Positions 52,731-61,106 are shown, counted from the first letter of the stretch. The stretch is DNA of 64,000 nucleotides from Geothrix sp. (GCF_020622065.1 NZ_JAHRYQ010000001.1:496001-560000), one strand, 5' to 3'. The notes: a model not told the origin generated them from the letters alone. Made by a program: numbers and translations.

Positions 52731-53003
52731 CTACCTGTAGATCTCAAAAGGATGGGGAAGGGAGGATCGCACATCCAGGCCGTCCCAGTCCAGCCGTCCC
52801 ACGGCGGCGAAGGCCGGACCCTGGGCCAGGCGCGCCCGGAAGGCGGCCAGGGCGGCCTCCGGACCTTCGGCCTCCCCGGCCACGGAGCCGTCCGCCTCGT
52901 TGCGCACCCAGCCCGCCAGACCCAGGGCCTGGGCCTCCCGGGCGGCGAAGCGGCGGTAGCCCACGCCCTGGACCGCCCCGTGGACGCGAAAGGCGATCCG
53001 CAT
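52731..53003 (-). CDS. acyP: Acylphosphatase
   Basis: This 90-residue protein has the acylphosphatase active site: FRVHGAVQGVGYRRFAAREAQALG with the catalytic Arg, and GWVRNEADGSVAGEAEG with the catalytic Asn. It hydrolyses acyl phosphates such as carbamoyl or acetyl phosphate. It is 2 bp from both apt and surE, the middle of a compact operon. Confidence 0.94.
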   Translation of the reverse strand: MRIAFRVHGAVQGVGYRRFAAREAQALGLAGWVRNEADGSVAGEAEGPEAALAAFRARLAQGPAFAAVGRLDWDGLDVRSSLPHPFEIYR

Positions 53004-53005
53004 CG

Positions 53006-53755
53006 CTACCCGTTGAACGCCGAATCGAAGTCGGCCTGCCGCGCCAGGGTTTCCGGGCAGCCGAGGTCGAGCCGCAGCGGCGTCACGCTGGCGAAGCCCT
53101 CGAACACGGCACCGGCGTCGCTGCCGGGGGCCTTGGCGTAGGTGGGGCCCGCATCGCCGCCGATCCAGAAATAGGGTGTGTTGCGGGGGTCGGTGCGCCG
53201 CTCCACCAGGTCGTGGTAGGCGCGGCTGTCCTGGCTCGTGAGGCGGAAACCCTTGGGCTCGCCCTTCGGGAAGTTCACATTCCAGATGCGGTTGCCGGGC
53301 AGGTCCATGGCCTCCCAGCGCTCGAGGAAGCGCCCGATCCAGGGCTCGACCTGCTCCAGCGAGCCCGAGGGGTGGATGGAGAAGGCCGCGGCGCGCGCGC
53401 CCTGGAGGCGGCCCTCGAAGGCCGCGCCCACGGTGCCCGAGTAGAAGACATCCTCCCCCAGGTTGAACCCGTGGTTGATGCCCGACAGCACCCAGTCCGG
53501 CTTGCGGTCGAGCACCTCGCAGACGCCCAGCAGGACGCAGTCCACGGGCGTGCCGTCGCAGGCGTGGCGATCGGGGCCGATCTCATGCAGGCGGAGGATG
53601 TTGTGGAGGCTGAGGGCCGAGGAGATGGCCGAGCGGTTGCGGTCCGGGGCCACGGTGACCACGCGGCCGAAGCGGGAGGCCGCCCGGGCGAGGGCCGACA
53701 GGCCGGGGGCCCAGAGGCCATCATCGTTGGTAAGCAGGATCAGGCGTTCGGACAT
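53006..53755 (-). CDS. surE: 5'/3'-nucleotidase SurE
   Basis: This 249-residue protein starts MSERLILLTNDDGLWAPGLSALARA with the metal-binding DD pair. VAPDRNRSAISSALSL and VLSGINHGFNLGEDVFYSGTVGAAFEG give the Ser and Asn metal ligands. SurE dephosphorylates nucleoside monophosphates and short polyphosphates and is a stationary-phase survival factor. ATG 53755 is chosen; the frame extends further but is shared with the divergent sigma-factor gene. It is the first gene of the surE-acyP-apt operon. Confidence 0.95.
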   Translation of the reverse strand: MSERLILLTNDDGLWAPGLSALARAASRFGRVVTVAPDRNRSAISSALSLHNILRLHEIGPDRHACDGTPVDCVLLGVCEVLDRKPDWVLSGINHGFNLGEDVFYSGTVGAAFEGRLQGARAAAFSIHPSGSLEQVEPWIGRFLERWEAMDLPGNRIWNVNFPKGEPKGFRLTSQDSRAYHDLVERRTDPRNTPYFWIGGDAGPTYAKAPGSDAGAVFEGFASVTPLRLDLGCPETLARQADFDSAFNG

Positions 53756-53809
53756 GCAATCAGTGTATCGCCCGGGATGGAAGAAGGATGCGAGGATGGG
53801 GCCATTCCC

Positions 53810-54400
53810 ATGGATTCCGACCTCCCCCTCGATCCCTTCCCCGCCCTGGCGGCCGCGCGGCCGGACCTGGCCGCCGCCGACGGCCGGGCGGCGATCCTGG
53901 CCCGACTCCGTGAAAGGATCGTGGCCTTCGCGGCATCCCGGTATGCAGGCTCCCAGGCGGAGGACCTGGCCCAGGAGGTGCTGGTGCTGATCCACACGAA
54001 GTACGGCCATCTGGAGCACCTGGAGGATCTGCTGCCCCTGGCCTTCCAGATCCTGCGCTTCAAGCTGGCGGCCGCCCGGCGCAAGGCCGCGCGGCGCGGC
54101 GAATTCGACGCCGTGGATGTGGAGGTCTTCCCGCCGGCCTCCGACGCGCCGGATCCCGCGGCGGTCCTGGAGCGCAAGGAGCTGCTGGCCCGGCTCCTGG
54201 GCGGCATCGGCCGCATGGGGGAGCGCTGCCGGGAGCTGTTCCGCCTCAAGCTGCAGGGGCACAGCTTCCTGGAGATCCAAGGCCTGATGGGCGCCGGCAG
54301 CCTCAACACCATCTACACCTGGGACCACCGCTGCCGGAAACAGCTGCTCGAATCGCTGGGCGGAAGCTGGGACGGATCCGGCGGAAGGGGGACGCCATGA
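53810..54400 (+). CDS. ECF-family RNA polymerase sigma factor
   Basis: This protein of about 196 residues has sigma region 2 (RERIVAFAASRYAGSQAEDLAQEVLVLIHTKYGHLEHLEDLLPLAFQILRFKLAAARRKAARR) and region 4 (LLGGIGRMGERCRELFRLKLQGHSFLEIQGLMGAGSLNTIYTWDHRCRKQLLESL). ATG 53810 has a GAGG about 14 bases upstream; an ATG at 53777 would add 11 residues. It is divergent from surE. The product overlaps by 4 bp with a membrane protein that has anti-sigma character. Its regulon probably includes the VIT/VWA protein downstream. Confidence 0.87.
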   Translation: MDSDLPLDPFPALAAARPDLAAADGRAAILARLRERIVAFAASRYAGSQAEDLAQEVLVLIHTKYGHLEHLEDLLPLAFQILRFKLAAARRKAARRGEFDAVDVEVFPPASDAPDPAAVLERKELLARLLGGIGRMGERCRELFRLKLQGHSFLEIQGLMGAGSLNTIYTWDHRCRKQLLESLGGSWDGSGGRGTP

Positions 54401-55488
54401 AGCACGCCGAGGCCGAAAAGCTGCTGGGCGGCTACGCCATGGGAACCCTCACCGAGACCGAGCGGCGCACGCTGTTCGAGGCGGCCCTCGAGCACCAGGA
54501 TCTCTTCGATGTGCTGGCCGATGAGGAGGCCCTGCGGGAGCTGCTGGCCGACCCGGCGGCCAGGGCCCACCTGCTATCGGCCCTGGCGCCGGGGGCCCCG
54601 CCGAAGGTCGTGCCCTTCTACCGCCATCCGGGACTCATCGGCGCCGCGGCCAGCCTGATCGTCGCGGCCACGGCCGGGCTGGCCTACCTGCGCAGTCCGG
54701 GGACCCCACCCCCGGCAGCGCGGCAGGACACGGCGAAGGCCGCCCCCTCCGGTCCGGCGAAAGCCGTCGAAGGGCCCGTTCCGGCACCGGCCCTAGCTCG
54801 GCCCCCGGCTCAGGCCCAGGCCCTGCTGCCATCCCAGGCGGCACCCGCGCGGAAGGTGGCTCCGGTGGCCGCACCCGATGAGCTGGCCTCCCCGCGCCCG
54901 GTCGCGGCGCCACCGCCCGCTCTGGCGCCAGTCCCAATGCCCGCCTCGCGGGTGGCCCCGGCGGAGGTCCCCGTCGGGAGGGAGGATGCCGCCCGGGAGG
55001 ATCGGGCCAAAAAGGCCGAGCGGGCCCGTCCCGTCGCCACGGCCGCCGCTCCGGCTCCCGCTGCCGCGGTGGTGGAGGTCCTGGGCCAGGCCGCCGGGGC
55101 CCCTGCGATGGCGAAGGCCATGGCCTCGGACCGGGCGGAGCTGAATGCGGTCGAGCGCGCGGGGGCCGGCCCGGCGCCGACCTGGAGCCTGGAGCTCCAG
55201 CCCGACGGAATCACCCGGGTGCTGGTCACGGCCGCGCGGGAGGCGGAAGTTGCGGTCCTGCGGCGGACGGCTTCCAGCGTCGAGGTGCTGAAACTCCGGG
55301 TGATCGAGGACCGACCCCAGGCCCTGGTCCGTTGGGTCGGCCAGGTCCGCCTGGGGCCGGGTGATGCCCTCGACCTGTACCTGACGAAGGGCCCGGTGGC
55401 GGACCCGGCGAAGCTGCCGGAAACGGGCCCCGTCGAGGGTTTCCGGGCGCGGATCCATCCGGCCGAGAAAAAAGATGCGCCCCGCTGA
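54397..55488 (+). CDS. Anti-sigma-like membrane protein with Ala/Pro-rich periplasmic region
   Basis: This 363-residue protein has a short cytoplasmic helical domain (about 1-70, MKHAEAEKLLGGYAMGTLTETERRTLFEAALEHQDLFD) resembling anti-sigma domains but lacking HxxxCxxC zinc ligands. One membrane segment follows (LIGAAASLIVAATAGLAYL, about 77-95). Next are a long low-complexity Ala/Pro-rich stretch and a C-terminal beta-rich domain (about 265-363). It likely sequesters the sigma factor encoded just upstream. A short AVVEVLGQ motif in the periplasmic part recurs as AVVEVLAQ in the next protein. Confidence 0.75.
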   Translation: MKHAEAEKLLGGYAMGTLTETERRTLFEAALEHQDLFDVLADEEALRELLADPAARAHLLSALAPGAPPKVVPFYRHPGLIGAAASLIVAATAGLAYLRSPGTPPPAARQDTAKAAPSGPAKAVEGPVPAPALARPPAQAQALLPSQAAPARKVAPVAAPDELASPRPVAAPPPALAPVPMPASRVAPAEVPVGREDAAREDRAKKAERARPVATAAAPAPAAAVVEVLGQAAGAPAMAKAMASDRAELNAVERAGAGPAPTWSLELQPDGITRVLVTAAREAEVAVLRRTASSVEVLKLRVIEDRPQALVRWVGQVRLGPGDALDLYLTKGPVADPAKLPETGPVEGFRARIHPAEKKDAPR

Positions 55489-55559
55489 AAGGGCGTTCCG
55501 GCTGGCGGCATTCCCCTCTGAACCGCGCCATTCCGGTGCGGCCCATCCGGGAGAACCCC

Positions 55560-57923
55560 ATGTCGCTGCGCCGGTCCACCACCACCCTGCTCGCCTGCTG
55601 CGCCGGGCTCACCGTGTCCGTCCCGGGGGGCGCCCAGGCCCGCAGCCGGCCCTCCTCTGTGCGCCAGAGCCCTCCCCAGGGCGGAGAACCGGCCGAGGCC
55701 ACCCTCTCCCCCTACTTCTTCGTGAAGGGCGAGGGTGGCGCCGTGGATCAGCTGCCGCTGAAGGCCACCTCCGCCAAGGTGGCCATCGCGGGAGTCATCG
55801 CCGAGGTGACGGTGACCCAGGTCTACCGGAACACCGGGACGAAACCCCTGGAGGCCGTCTATGTCTTCCCCGGCTCCACGCGCTCGGCCGTCCACGGCAT
55901 GACCATGCGCATCGGCGAGCGGGTGCTCAAGGCCCAGATCAAGGAACGCGGCCAGGCCCGGGCCGACTACGAGCAGGCGAAGCAGCAGGGCCGCAGCACC
56001 TCCCTGCTGGAGCAGCACCGGCCCAATGTCTTTCAGATGAATGTGGCGAACATCCTGCCTGGCGACGAGATCCGCGTGGAGTTGTCCTACACCGAGCTGC
56101 TGGTCCCCACGGACGGCACCTACCGCTTCGTCTATCCCACGGTGGTGGGCCCGCGCTATGCCGGGAAGGGGGGCACGGATTCAAGCACGGGCGAACGCTG
56201 GGTGGCGAATCCCTACACGCATGCCGGCGAGAAGCCGGCGGCCACCTTCGATCTGGAGCTGAAGCTGTCGGCGGGGCTGCCCATCCAGCGGATGGTCTGC
56301 GGCACCCACAAGACCGCCATCGCCTATGACGGCCGGACCGAGGCCACCCTGAAGCTCGACCCCTCGGAAAGCCAGGGCGGCAACCGCGATGTCATCGTCC
56401 AGTACCAGTTGGCGGGGGGTGCGGTGCAATCCGGGTTGCTGCTGGATCAGGGGAAGGAGGAGAACACTTTCCTGCTCATGGCCCAGCCGCCCAAGCGCGT
56501 GGCTTCCAAGGACATCCCGCCCCGCGAGTTCGTCTTCATCATGGATGTCTCCGGCAGCCAGATGGGTTTTCCCATCGAGATGTCGAAGGTGCTCATGAAG
56601 GAGATGATCCAGGGCCTGCGGCCCCAGGACCTCTTCAATGTGATGGTCTTCGAGGGCAGCTCGGCGTTCTGGTCGCCCTCGGGATCGCTGCACGCCACGC
56701 CTGAAAACGCCCAGCAGGCCCTGGCCTTCGTGCGCTCGCAGAACGGCGGCGGCGGCACGGAGCTCGGCAGCGCCCTGCGGCGCGCCCTGGGCCTGCCCCG
56801 GGTGCCGGGCATCTCGCGCACCTTCGTGGTGTCCACCGACGGCTACATCAGCGCCGACGGCCAGGTGTTCGACCTCATCCGGAAGAACCTCGGCTCGGCC
56901 AACCTCTTCACCTTCGGCATCGGCACCTCCGTCAACCGCCACCTCATCGAGGGCATGGCCCACGCGGGGCAGGGCGAGGCCTTCGTCATCACCCGACCCG
57001 AGCAGGCCGCGGCCGAGGCCGAGCGGTTCCGGGCCTATGTCTCCTCCCCCGTGCTCACCAACCTGAAGCTCACCACGAATGGATTCCACATCCAGGACCT
57101 CGAGCCCCTGCAGCTGCCCGATGTGCTGGCGGACCGGCCTGTGATCTGCCTCGGCAAGTGGACCGGCGAAGCGAAGGGCACGGTCACGCTGTCCGGTATG
57201 AGCGGCGCCGGGCCCTGGAGCCAGACCTTCGAGGTGGGCAAGGTGAAGGGCCGCGAGCACAGCGCCCTGCGCCAGCTCTGGGCCCGCCAGCGCATCCAGA
57301 TGTTGTCGGACTACGACCAGTTCGGCCAGGACGAAGGCCGCAAGGCGGAGGTTACCCGCCTGGGCCTCGCCTACCACCTGCTCACGGCCCACACCTCCTT
57401 CGTGGCCGTGGATACGGTGATCCGGAACGCAGGTGGACCCTCCACCACGGTCACCCAGCCCCTGCCGCTGCCCGAAGGCGTGTCCGACGCCGCCGTGGGG
57501 GGCCTGCAGGCCCAGGCGGTGGCCTACGCGCCCGCGCCCATGATGAAGCTGGCTTCCCCGGCCTCCGCGGTGGTGGAAGTCCTGGCCCAGGACCGGGCCC
57601 GGCGGGAGGTGAAACAGGCCGCTCCCCGTCTTCGCATCCTGGCCTTCTCGGGCTTCACGGGGACTTCGGATCCCAGGAGCCTGCGGGGCGAGCTGGAGGC
57701 CCGGCTGCAGGACCCGGCCCTGGTGGCCGCCCTGGCGGGCCTTCCGGCCGGCACCGAGCTGGCCGTGAAGGTGGACCACGCCGGACAGGTGGTCTCCGTG
57801 ACCTTCGACCAGGCCTTCCCCGGGGCCGCGAAAGCCAAGGCCCTGATTCTGGCCTGGCGCCTGCGGAGCTGGACCGGGGGCCTGGCGGGGAGCCTGGAAC
57901 TCAGCCTCAGCCTGAATCCCTGA
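55560..57923 (+). CDS. VIT and VWA domain-containing secreted protein
   Basis: This 787-residue protein has a signal peptide (about 1-27). A VIT (inter-alpha-trypsin) domain follows (about 45-180, VAIAGVIAEVTVTQVYRNTGTKPLEAVYVFPGSTRSAVHGMTMRIGERV). A von Willebrand A domain comes next (about 320-500) with the metal-ion MIDAS motif DVSGSQMG (from Asp329) and FVVSTDGYISADGQVFDLI. The C-terminus (about 640-787) is a separate beta-rich domain. It is probably an adhesion or scaffold protein at the cell surface. GGGAG precedes ATG 55560; an earlier in-frame GTG at 55536 is less likely. It is downstream of a sigma/anti-sigma pair. Confidence 0.9.
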   Translation: MSLRRSTTTLLACCAGLTVSVPGGAQARSRPSSVRQSPPQGGEPAEATLSPYFFVKGEGGAVDQLPLKATSAKVAIAGVIAEVTVTQVYRNTGTKPLEAVYVFPGSTRSAVHGMTMRIGERVLKAQIKERGQARADYEQAKQQGRSTSLLEQHRPNVFQMNVANILPGDEIRVELSYTELLVPTDGTYRFVYPTVVGPRYAGKGGTDSSTGERWVANPYTHAGEKPAATFDLELKLSAGLPIQRMVCGTHKTAIAYDGRTEATLKLDPSESQGGNRDVIVQYQLAGGAVQSGLLLDQGKEENTFLLMAQPPKRVASKDIPPREFVFIMDVSGSQMGFPIEMSKVLMKEMIQGLRPQDLFNVMVFEGSSAFWSPSGSLHATPENAQQALAFVRSQNGGGGTELGSALRRALGLPRVPGISRTFVVSTDGYISADGQVFDLIRKNLGSANLFTFGIGTSVNRHLIEGMAHAGQGEAFVITRPEQAAAEAERFRAYVSSPVLTNLKLTTNGFHIQDLEPLQLPDVLADRPVICLGKWTGEAKGTVTLSGMSGAGPWSQTFEVGKVKGREHSALRQLWARQRIQMLSDYDQFGQDEGRKAEVTRLGLAYHLLTAHTSFVAVDTVIRNAGGPSTTVTQPLPLPEGVSDAAVGGLQAQAVAYAPAPMMKLASPASAVVEVLAQDRARREVKQAAPRLRILAFSGFTGTSDPRSLRGELEARLQDPALVAALAGLPAGTELAVKVDHAGQVVSVTFDQAFPGAAKAKALILAWRLRSWTGGLAGSLELSLSLNP

Positions 57924-57940
57924 TCAACACCTGTCTACCC

Positions 57941-57967
57941 GCGCCCCCCTGGCCTCCAGGGGGGCGC
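57941..57967 (+). terminator. GC-rich hairpin after the VIT/VWA gene
   Basis: A perfect 12-bp stem GCGCCCCCCTGG / CCAGGGGGGCGC with loop CCT begins 17 bp after the stop. There is no T-tract, so termination efficiency is uncertain. Confidence 0.55.
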
Positions 57968-58003
57968 GCTGGCGTACGGCCCCGAAGGGGGTACCTTCGG
58001 ACC

Positions 58004-58726
58004 ATGCGAAGGCAGCTGGGGGTGCTCTTGATGCTCACCTTCGGGGGTTGCGATCCGGAACCCGCCCGGCCGGCCGTCCCGGCGGAGACGGCCTTCGCCG
58101 AGGCCCGGGTGCGCATGGTGCGCGACCAGATCGCCGCGCGCGGCGTCACGGACGCGCGGGTGCTGGCCGCCATGGCGCGGGTGCCCCGGCATGAGTTCGT
58201 GCCCGCCGGTCAGCGGAGCGAGGCCTACGAGGACTGGCCCCTGCCCATCGGCCATGGCCAGACCATCTCCCAGCCCTACATCGTGGCCTTCATGACGGCG
58301 GCGCTGGCTCCGAAGCCCGGAGACCGCGTGTTGGAGATCGGCACGGGATCGGGCTACCAGGCGGCGGTGCTGTCAGGTCTGGTGGCGGAGGTCTTCACGC
58401 TCGAGATCGTGGTCCCTCTGGCCCGCCGCGCCGAGGCCGACCTCCAGCGACTGGGCTATGGGAATGTGAAGGTCCGGGCTGGAGACGGCTACCTCGGCTG
58501 GCCCGAGGCGGCACCGTTCGACGCCATCATCGTGACCTGCGCGCCCGACCAGGTGCCCCAGACCCTGGTGGACCAGCTCAAGGTGGGCGGCCGGATGATC
58601 ATCCCGGTGGGCCGGGCGCTCGGGGCCCAGGAACTCTACCTGCTGCGCAAGCGGCCCGCCGGGCTCGAAACCCAGGCCGTGCTGCCCGTCCGGTTCGTGC
58701 CGATGGTGCCCGGGGCACCCTCCTGA
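58004..58726 (+). CDS. pcm: Protein-L-isoaspartate O-methyltransferase, lipoprotein form
   Basis: This 240-residue protein matches Pcm. VRMVRDQIAARGVTDARVLAAMARVPRHEFVPAGQRSEAYEDWPLPIGHGQTISQPYIVAFMTAAL is the conserved N-terminal region, and RVLEIGTGSGYQAAVLSGLVAEVFTLEI is SAM motif I. It methylates isoaspartyl residues for repair. The N-terminus MRRQLGVLLMLTFGGC is a lipoprotein-type signal (FGGC lipobox), so it is probably exported and membrane-anchored. That is odd because SAM is cytoplasmic. The only plausible start with the right spacing is ATG 58004. Confidence 0.9.
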   Translation: MRRQLGVLLMLTFGGCDPEPARPAVPAETAFAEARVRMVRDQIAARGVTDARVLAAMARVPRHEFVPAGQRSEAYEDWPLPIGHGQTISQPYIVAFMTAALAPKPGDRVLEIGTGSGYQAAVLSGLVAEVFTLEIVVPLARRAEADLQRLGYGNVKVRAGDGYLGWPEAAPFDAIIVTCAPDQVPQTLVDQLKVGGRMIIPVGRALGAQELYLLRKRPAGLETQAVLPVRFVPMVPGAPS

Positions 58727-58791
58727 GGCGCTTTCGGCGGCCTGGGGAGCATCCGATTGTGGTTTGATCAGAGTCGACCGGGGAGGGCGCA

Positions 58792-59181
58792 ATGCAGGTG
58801 GATGCCGCAGATCAGCTGAGACGGCTCCTCGAAAACATCCCCGGTCTGGAGGTCGAAGTCGGACTGATGACAGTGGGCGGCCGGGTGGAGAGCCTGGCGC
58901 GCCTGATCCGCAAGTACGAGCAGCTGCACGGGGGCGACATCCAGGTTCTGAGAGAGGGCCTTGCTGTCGGGGAGCCCGAGGCCACGCGGAGGCTGGCCCA
59001 CTCCCTGAAGGGGGCCGCCGGATTCCTGGGGTTGACCTCGATCCAGGCCCTCGCCGGAGCGCTCGAGGCGGCGCTCCGCCCGGAGGGGCCCTCCGGTGAG
59101 ATCGAGGGCCTGCTGGCCGCCTTCGAAGGGGAGAATGACCGGGTCTGCGCTGCGATCCGGGCCCTTCCCGCGCCGGAATAG
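58792..59181 (+). CDS. Histidine-phosphotransfer (Hpt) domain protein
   Basis: This 129-residue four-helix bundle has the phosphoaccepting His70 in LAHSLKGAAGFLGL. It lacks a kinase or receiver domain, so it should shuttle phosphate between a hybrid kinase and a response regulator. It is convergent with a receiver-ATPase gene (43-bp gap), a natural candidate partner. Its sequence is otherwise of ordinary high-GC composition. Confidence 0.9.
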   Translation: MQVDAADQLRRLLENIPGLEVEVGLMTVGGRVESLARLIRKYEQLHGGDIQVLREGLAVGEPEATRRLAHSLKGAAGFLGLTSIQALAGALEAALRPEGPSGEIEGLLAAFEGENDRVCAAIRALPAPE

Positions 59182-59224
59182 CTCGGACGCTCGAACGCAG
59201 GGACCCCCGTACGCCGGAGCCGGA

Positions 59225-60115
59225 TTAGAGGCGGATCACCGCCACGACTTCGTTGCCGGTGCCCAGGTAATCCAGGCGATCGAACCAGACCTGCCTGGAC
59301 ATGGCGATCCCCCGGCCATGGAGGTGGAAGGCGCGCTCCGGGCTCAGTTCCAGGTAGTCCCGCCACTCGAACCCCGGGCCCTCGTCGCGGATGCGGAACC
59401 GGATCTCCCCGTCCACCCGCTCAAACGAGATGGTGGCCTGCTTCCCCACATGCTCGGGCAGCGCGAGCCGGTGGGCGATCTCCTCCTTCCAGCGGTCCTC
59501 GGCAAGGAGGCGGGACTTCCCGGCGTAGGTGATGCCGAGGTTGCCGTGTTCGATGGCGTTGAGCATCAGCTCGGAGAGCCCGCCGACGGCCCGCTCCGGA
59601 TTCGGGGTGGCCTTGGCAATCACGGTGGCGAGGTCCCAGGCCTGCTCCGGGGTCTGGAAGGTGAACTGGGCGGTGGCCATGCAGGCCAGGGCCCGGGTGG
59701 CCTGCTGGGCGTCCAGCTGGAGCTTCCGGTAGCCCCGGCGATCCCGGGCCGCGGCGCCGACGATGGCCAGCAGGGCCTGGGCAGTGAAGGGCTTGGTCAA
59801 GTAGTAGTAGGCCCCGGCCCGCAGCCCCTCCACGATGTCCCGGTCGCTGGAGAGCGCGGTCTGCATGATGACCGAGGCGCGGATGGGGGTGGACCGGGCC
59901 TTGAGCCGCCGCAGGATCTCGATGCCGTCCATGTCCGGCATCACCCGGTCGAGGAGGATCACATCGAACTCATCGGGATGCTCGGAGATGGCCCGCCAGG
60001 CCTCCGCGCCGCTCGATACGCCGGTCGTTTCGTAGCCTTCGAATTGGAGGTTCTCGACGAGGGCCTCGAGGTTGATCGGCTCGTCTTCGACGACCAGTAC
60101 GCGGGTGGCTTCCAT
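59225..60115 (-). CDS. Response regulator with C-terminal HATPase anti-sigma-kinase domain
   Basis: This 296-residue protein has an N-terminal receiver domain (VLVVEDEPINLEALVENLQFEGYETTGV, phosphoacceptor Asp56 in DVILLDRVMPDMDG, and TKPFTAQALLAIV). It has a C-terminal HATPase_c_2 domain (about 160-296) with GLSELMLNAIEHGNLG, RIRDEGPGFEWRDYL and HLHGRGIAMSR. Such fusions resemble RsbW-type kinases placed under phosphorelay control. ATG 60115 with AGGA upstream is preferred over ATG 60142. It converges on the Hpt gene. The zinc-ribbon/SpoIIE phosphatase at 10361 is a possible counterpart, although far away. Confidence 0.85.
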   Translation of the reverse strand: MEATRVLVVEDEPINLEALVENLQFEGYETTGVSSGAEAWRAISEHPDEFDVILLDRVMPDMDGIEILRRLKARSTPIRASVIMQTALSSDRDIVEGLRAGAYYYLTKPFTAQALLAIVGAAARDRRGYRKLQLDAQQATRALACMATAQFTFQTPEQAWDLATVIAKATPNPERAVGGLSELMLNAIEHGNLGITYAGKSRLLAEDRWKEEIAHRLALPEHVGKQATISFERVDGEIRFRIRDEGPGFEWRDYLELSPERAFHLHGRGIAMSRQVWFDRLDYLGTGNEVVAVIRL

Positions 60116-60283
60116 AGGGGTGTCCTGATGAGGAGGGTTCATGAAAACACAGAAGATCCGGCTTTCATCCCCTCCTTCTCGGATTCATCCCCGCCCCGGG
60201 TGACAATTGGCGCTCTTTCGGTCGGCTTTTGTCGCCTGGGCCGGGGTAAACGGGGGGGCGGAAAAGGGAACGAGGCGGTATTC
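60116..60283. other. Intergenic region upstream of the response regulator
   Basis: This GC-rich gap shows no open frame with coding character, no clear promoter and no repeat apart from its end, where the duplicated unit begins. Confidence 0.4.
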
Positions 60284-60512
60284 GGCGCCGACCCCCGGGC
60301 GGGATTCGACCGGCATCTGGCTGCGCCAGCCGCCGGTCTCGCTCCGGCGTGCCATCAAGGCACGCCTCCACGATCCCACCCGGAGGTGGATGGTGCTCCG
60401 TATTTGGCGCCGACTCCTCGGGGCGGGGATTCGAACTGCGTCTGGCTATGCCAGCCGCCGGTCTCGCTCCGGCGTGCCATCAAGGCACGCCTCCACGATC
60501 CCACTCGGAGGT
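60284..60512. repeat. Tandem duplication with a 55-bp exact core
   Basis: Two adjacent units of about 122 bp begin with GGCGCCG at 60284 and 60406. Within them a 55-bp stretch is identical (60325-60379 and 60450-60504; period 125). Each core contains GCGTGCC...GGCACGC, an internal hairpin. The second unit is flanked by TTCGAA boxes (60430-60435 and 60512-60517) that mimic tRNA T-arm sequences. The units lie just downstream (transcription sense) of the tRNA-Pro gene and its terminator. Confidence 0.7.
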
Positions 60513-60540
60513 TCGAATCCCTTCGGGCGAAGGGGTAGCA

Positions 60541-60576
60541 CACCAAAAGGGCCCTCTTCCGAGGGCCCCTTTGGTG
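60541..60576 (-). terminator. Terminator of the tRNA-Pro gene
   Basis: On the reverse strand CACCAAAGGGGCCCTC / GAGGGCCCTTTTGGTG with loop GGAA forms a 16-bp stem (one G-U pair), with a T-run in the descending arm. It starts 6 bp after the CCA end of the tRNA. Confidence 0.75.
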
Positions 60577-60581
60577 TGTTT

Positions 60582-60658
<77 letters not shown>

Positions 60659-60668
60659 TGAACTATTG

Positions 60669-60697
60669 ACTGTAGACGCATCTGAGGGGCAGGTCAA
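60669..60697 (-). promoter_or_regulatory. Promoter of the tRNA-Pro gene
   Basis: On the reverse strand TTGACC (60692-60697), a 17-bp spacer and TACAGT (60669-60674) sit 11 bp from the tRNA 5' end. Its -35 overlaps the end of the upstream MerR gene. Confidence 0.7.
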
Positions 60698-61095
60698 CTC
60701 TTCGGTGGCGCGGACAGGCGTTCGTACAGGGCCTTCACGGACTTGAGGATGGGCTGCAGGTCGGAGCTGGTGCGGAGGAGCCTGGGAAAGGCGGCCTTGG
60801 GCTTCTGGACGGGGGCGGCGGGCAGCTCGTCGGCTTCGAGGCCCAGGTCCAGGCGCTGCACCAGGTGGCCGTGGGCCAGCAGCTCGGCGCAGTCGGCCAC
60901 GGTGAGGCCCTCGGCCAGCCAGGCCTTGATGCGCTTCAGGCGCGGCAGCTCGTCGACATGGTAGTAGCGGAGGTTGCCCTTGCTGCGCCGGGGCTTGATG
61001 TCGGGGATGACCTCCTCCCAGTAGCGCAGGTCCTTGGGGCCGACGCCGATCAGGGAAGCCGCTTCGCCGATCTTGAACCACTTCTTGTCCGTCAT
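60694..61095 (-). CDS. MerR-family transcriptional regulator
   Basis: This 133-residue protein has a MerR winged helix ([68 protein letters not shown]). A short C-terminal helix lacks metal-binding cysteines. The Leu-Arg-Tyr-Trp-Glu motif is that of the small MerR type commonly placed next to ihfA or other housekeeping genes. Its end carries the tRNA-Pro promoter. It lies 11 bp from the NtrX-like gene on the same strand and is likely co-transcribed with it. Confidence 0.88.
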   Translation of the reverse strand: MTDKKWFKIGEAASLIGVGPKDLRYWEEVIPDIKPRRSKGNLRYYHVDELPRLKRIKAWLAEGLTVADCAELLAHGHLVQRLDLGLEADELPAAPVQKPKAAFPRLLRTSSDLQPILKSVKALYERLSAPPKS

Positions 61096-61106
61096 CGCGG
61101 CACCGC

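Larger units (their letters stand above)
53810..55488 (+). other. Transcription unit: ECF sigma factor, anti-sigma-like protein
   Basis: The sigma gene (53810-54400) and the membrane protein gene (54397-55488) share an ATGA overlap, the classic arrangement of a sigma factor with its regulator. The VIT/VWA gene starts 71 bp further and probably belongs to the same regulon or transcript. Confidence 0.75.

Noticed and set aside
52727-53809. Long N-terminal extension of the sigma factor
   Set aside because: That part of the frame is antisense to acyP and surE and is Arg/Gly/Pro-rich shadow sequence.
60420-60520. Second tRNA gene suggested by TTCGAA boxes
   Set aside because: T-arm-like boxes are present but no acceptor, D-arm or anticodon stem can be folded around them.
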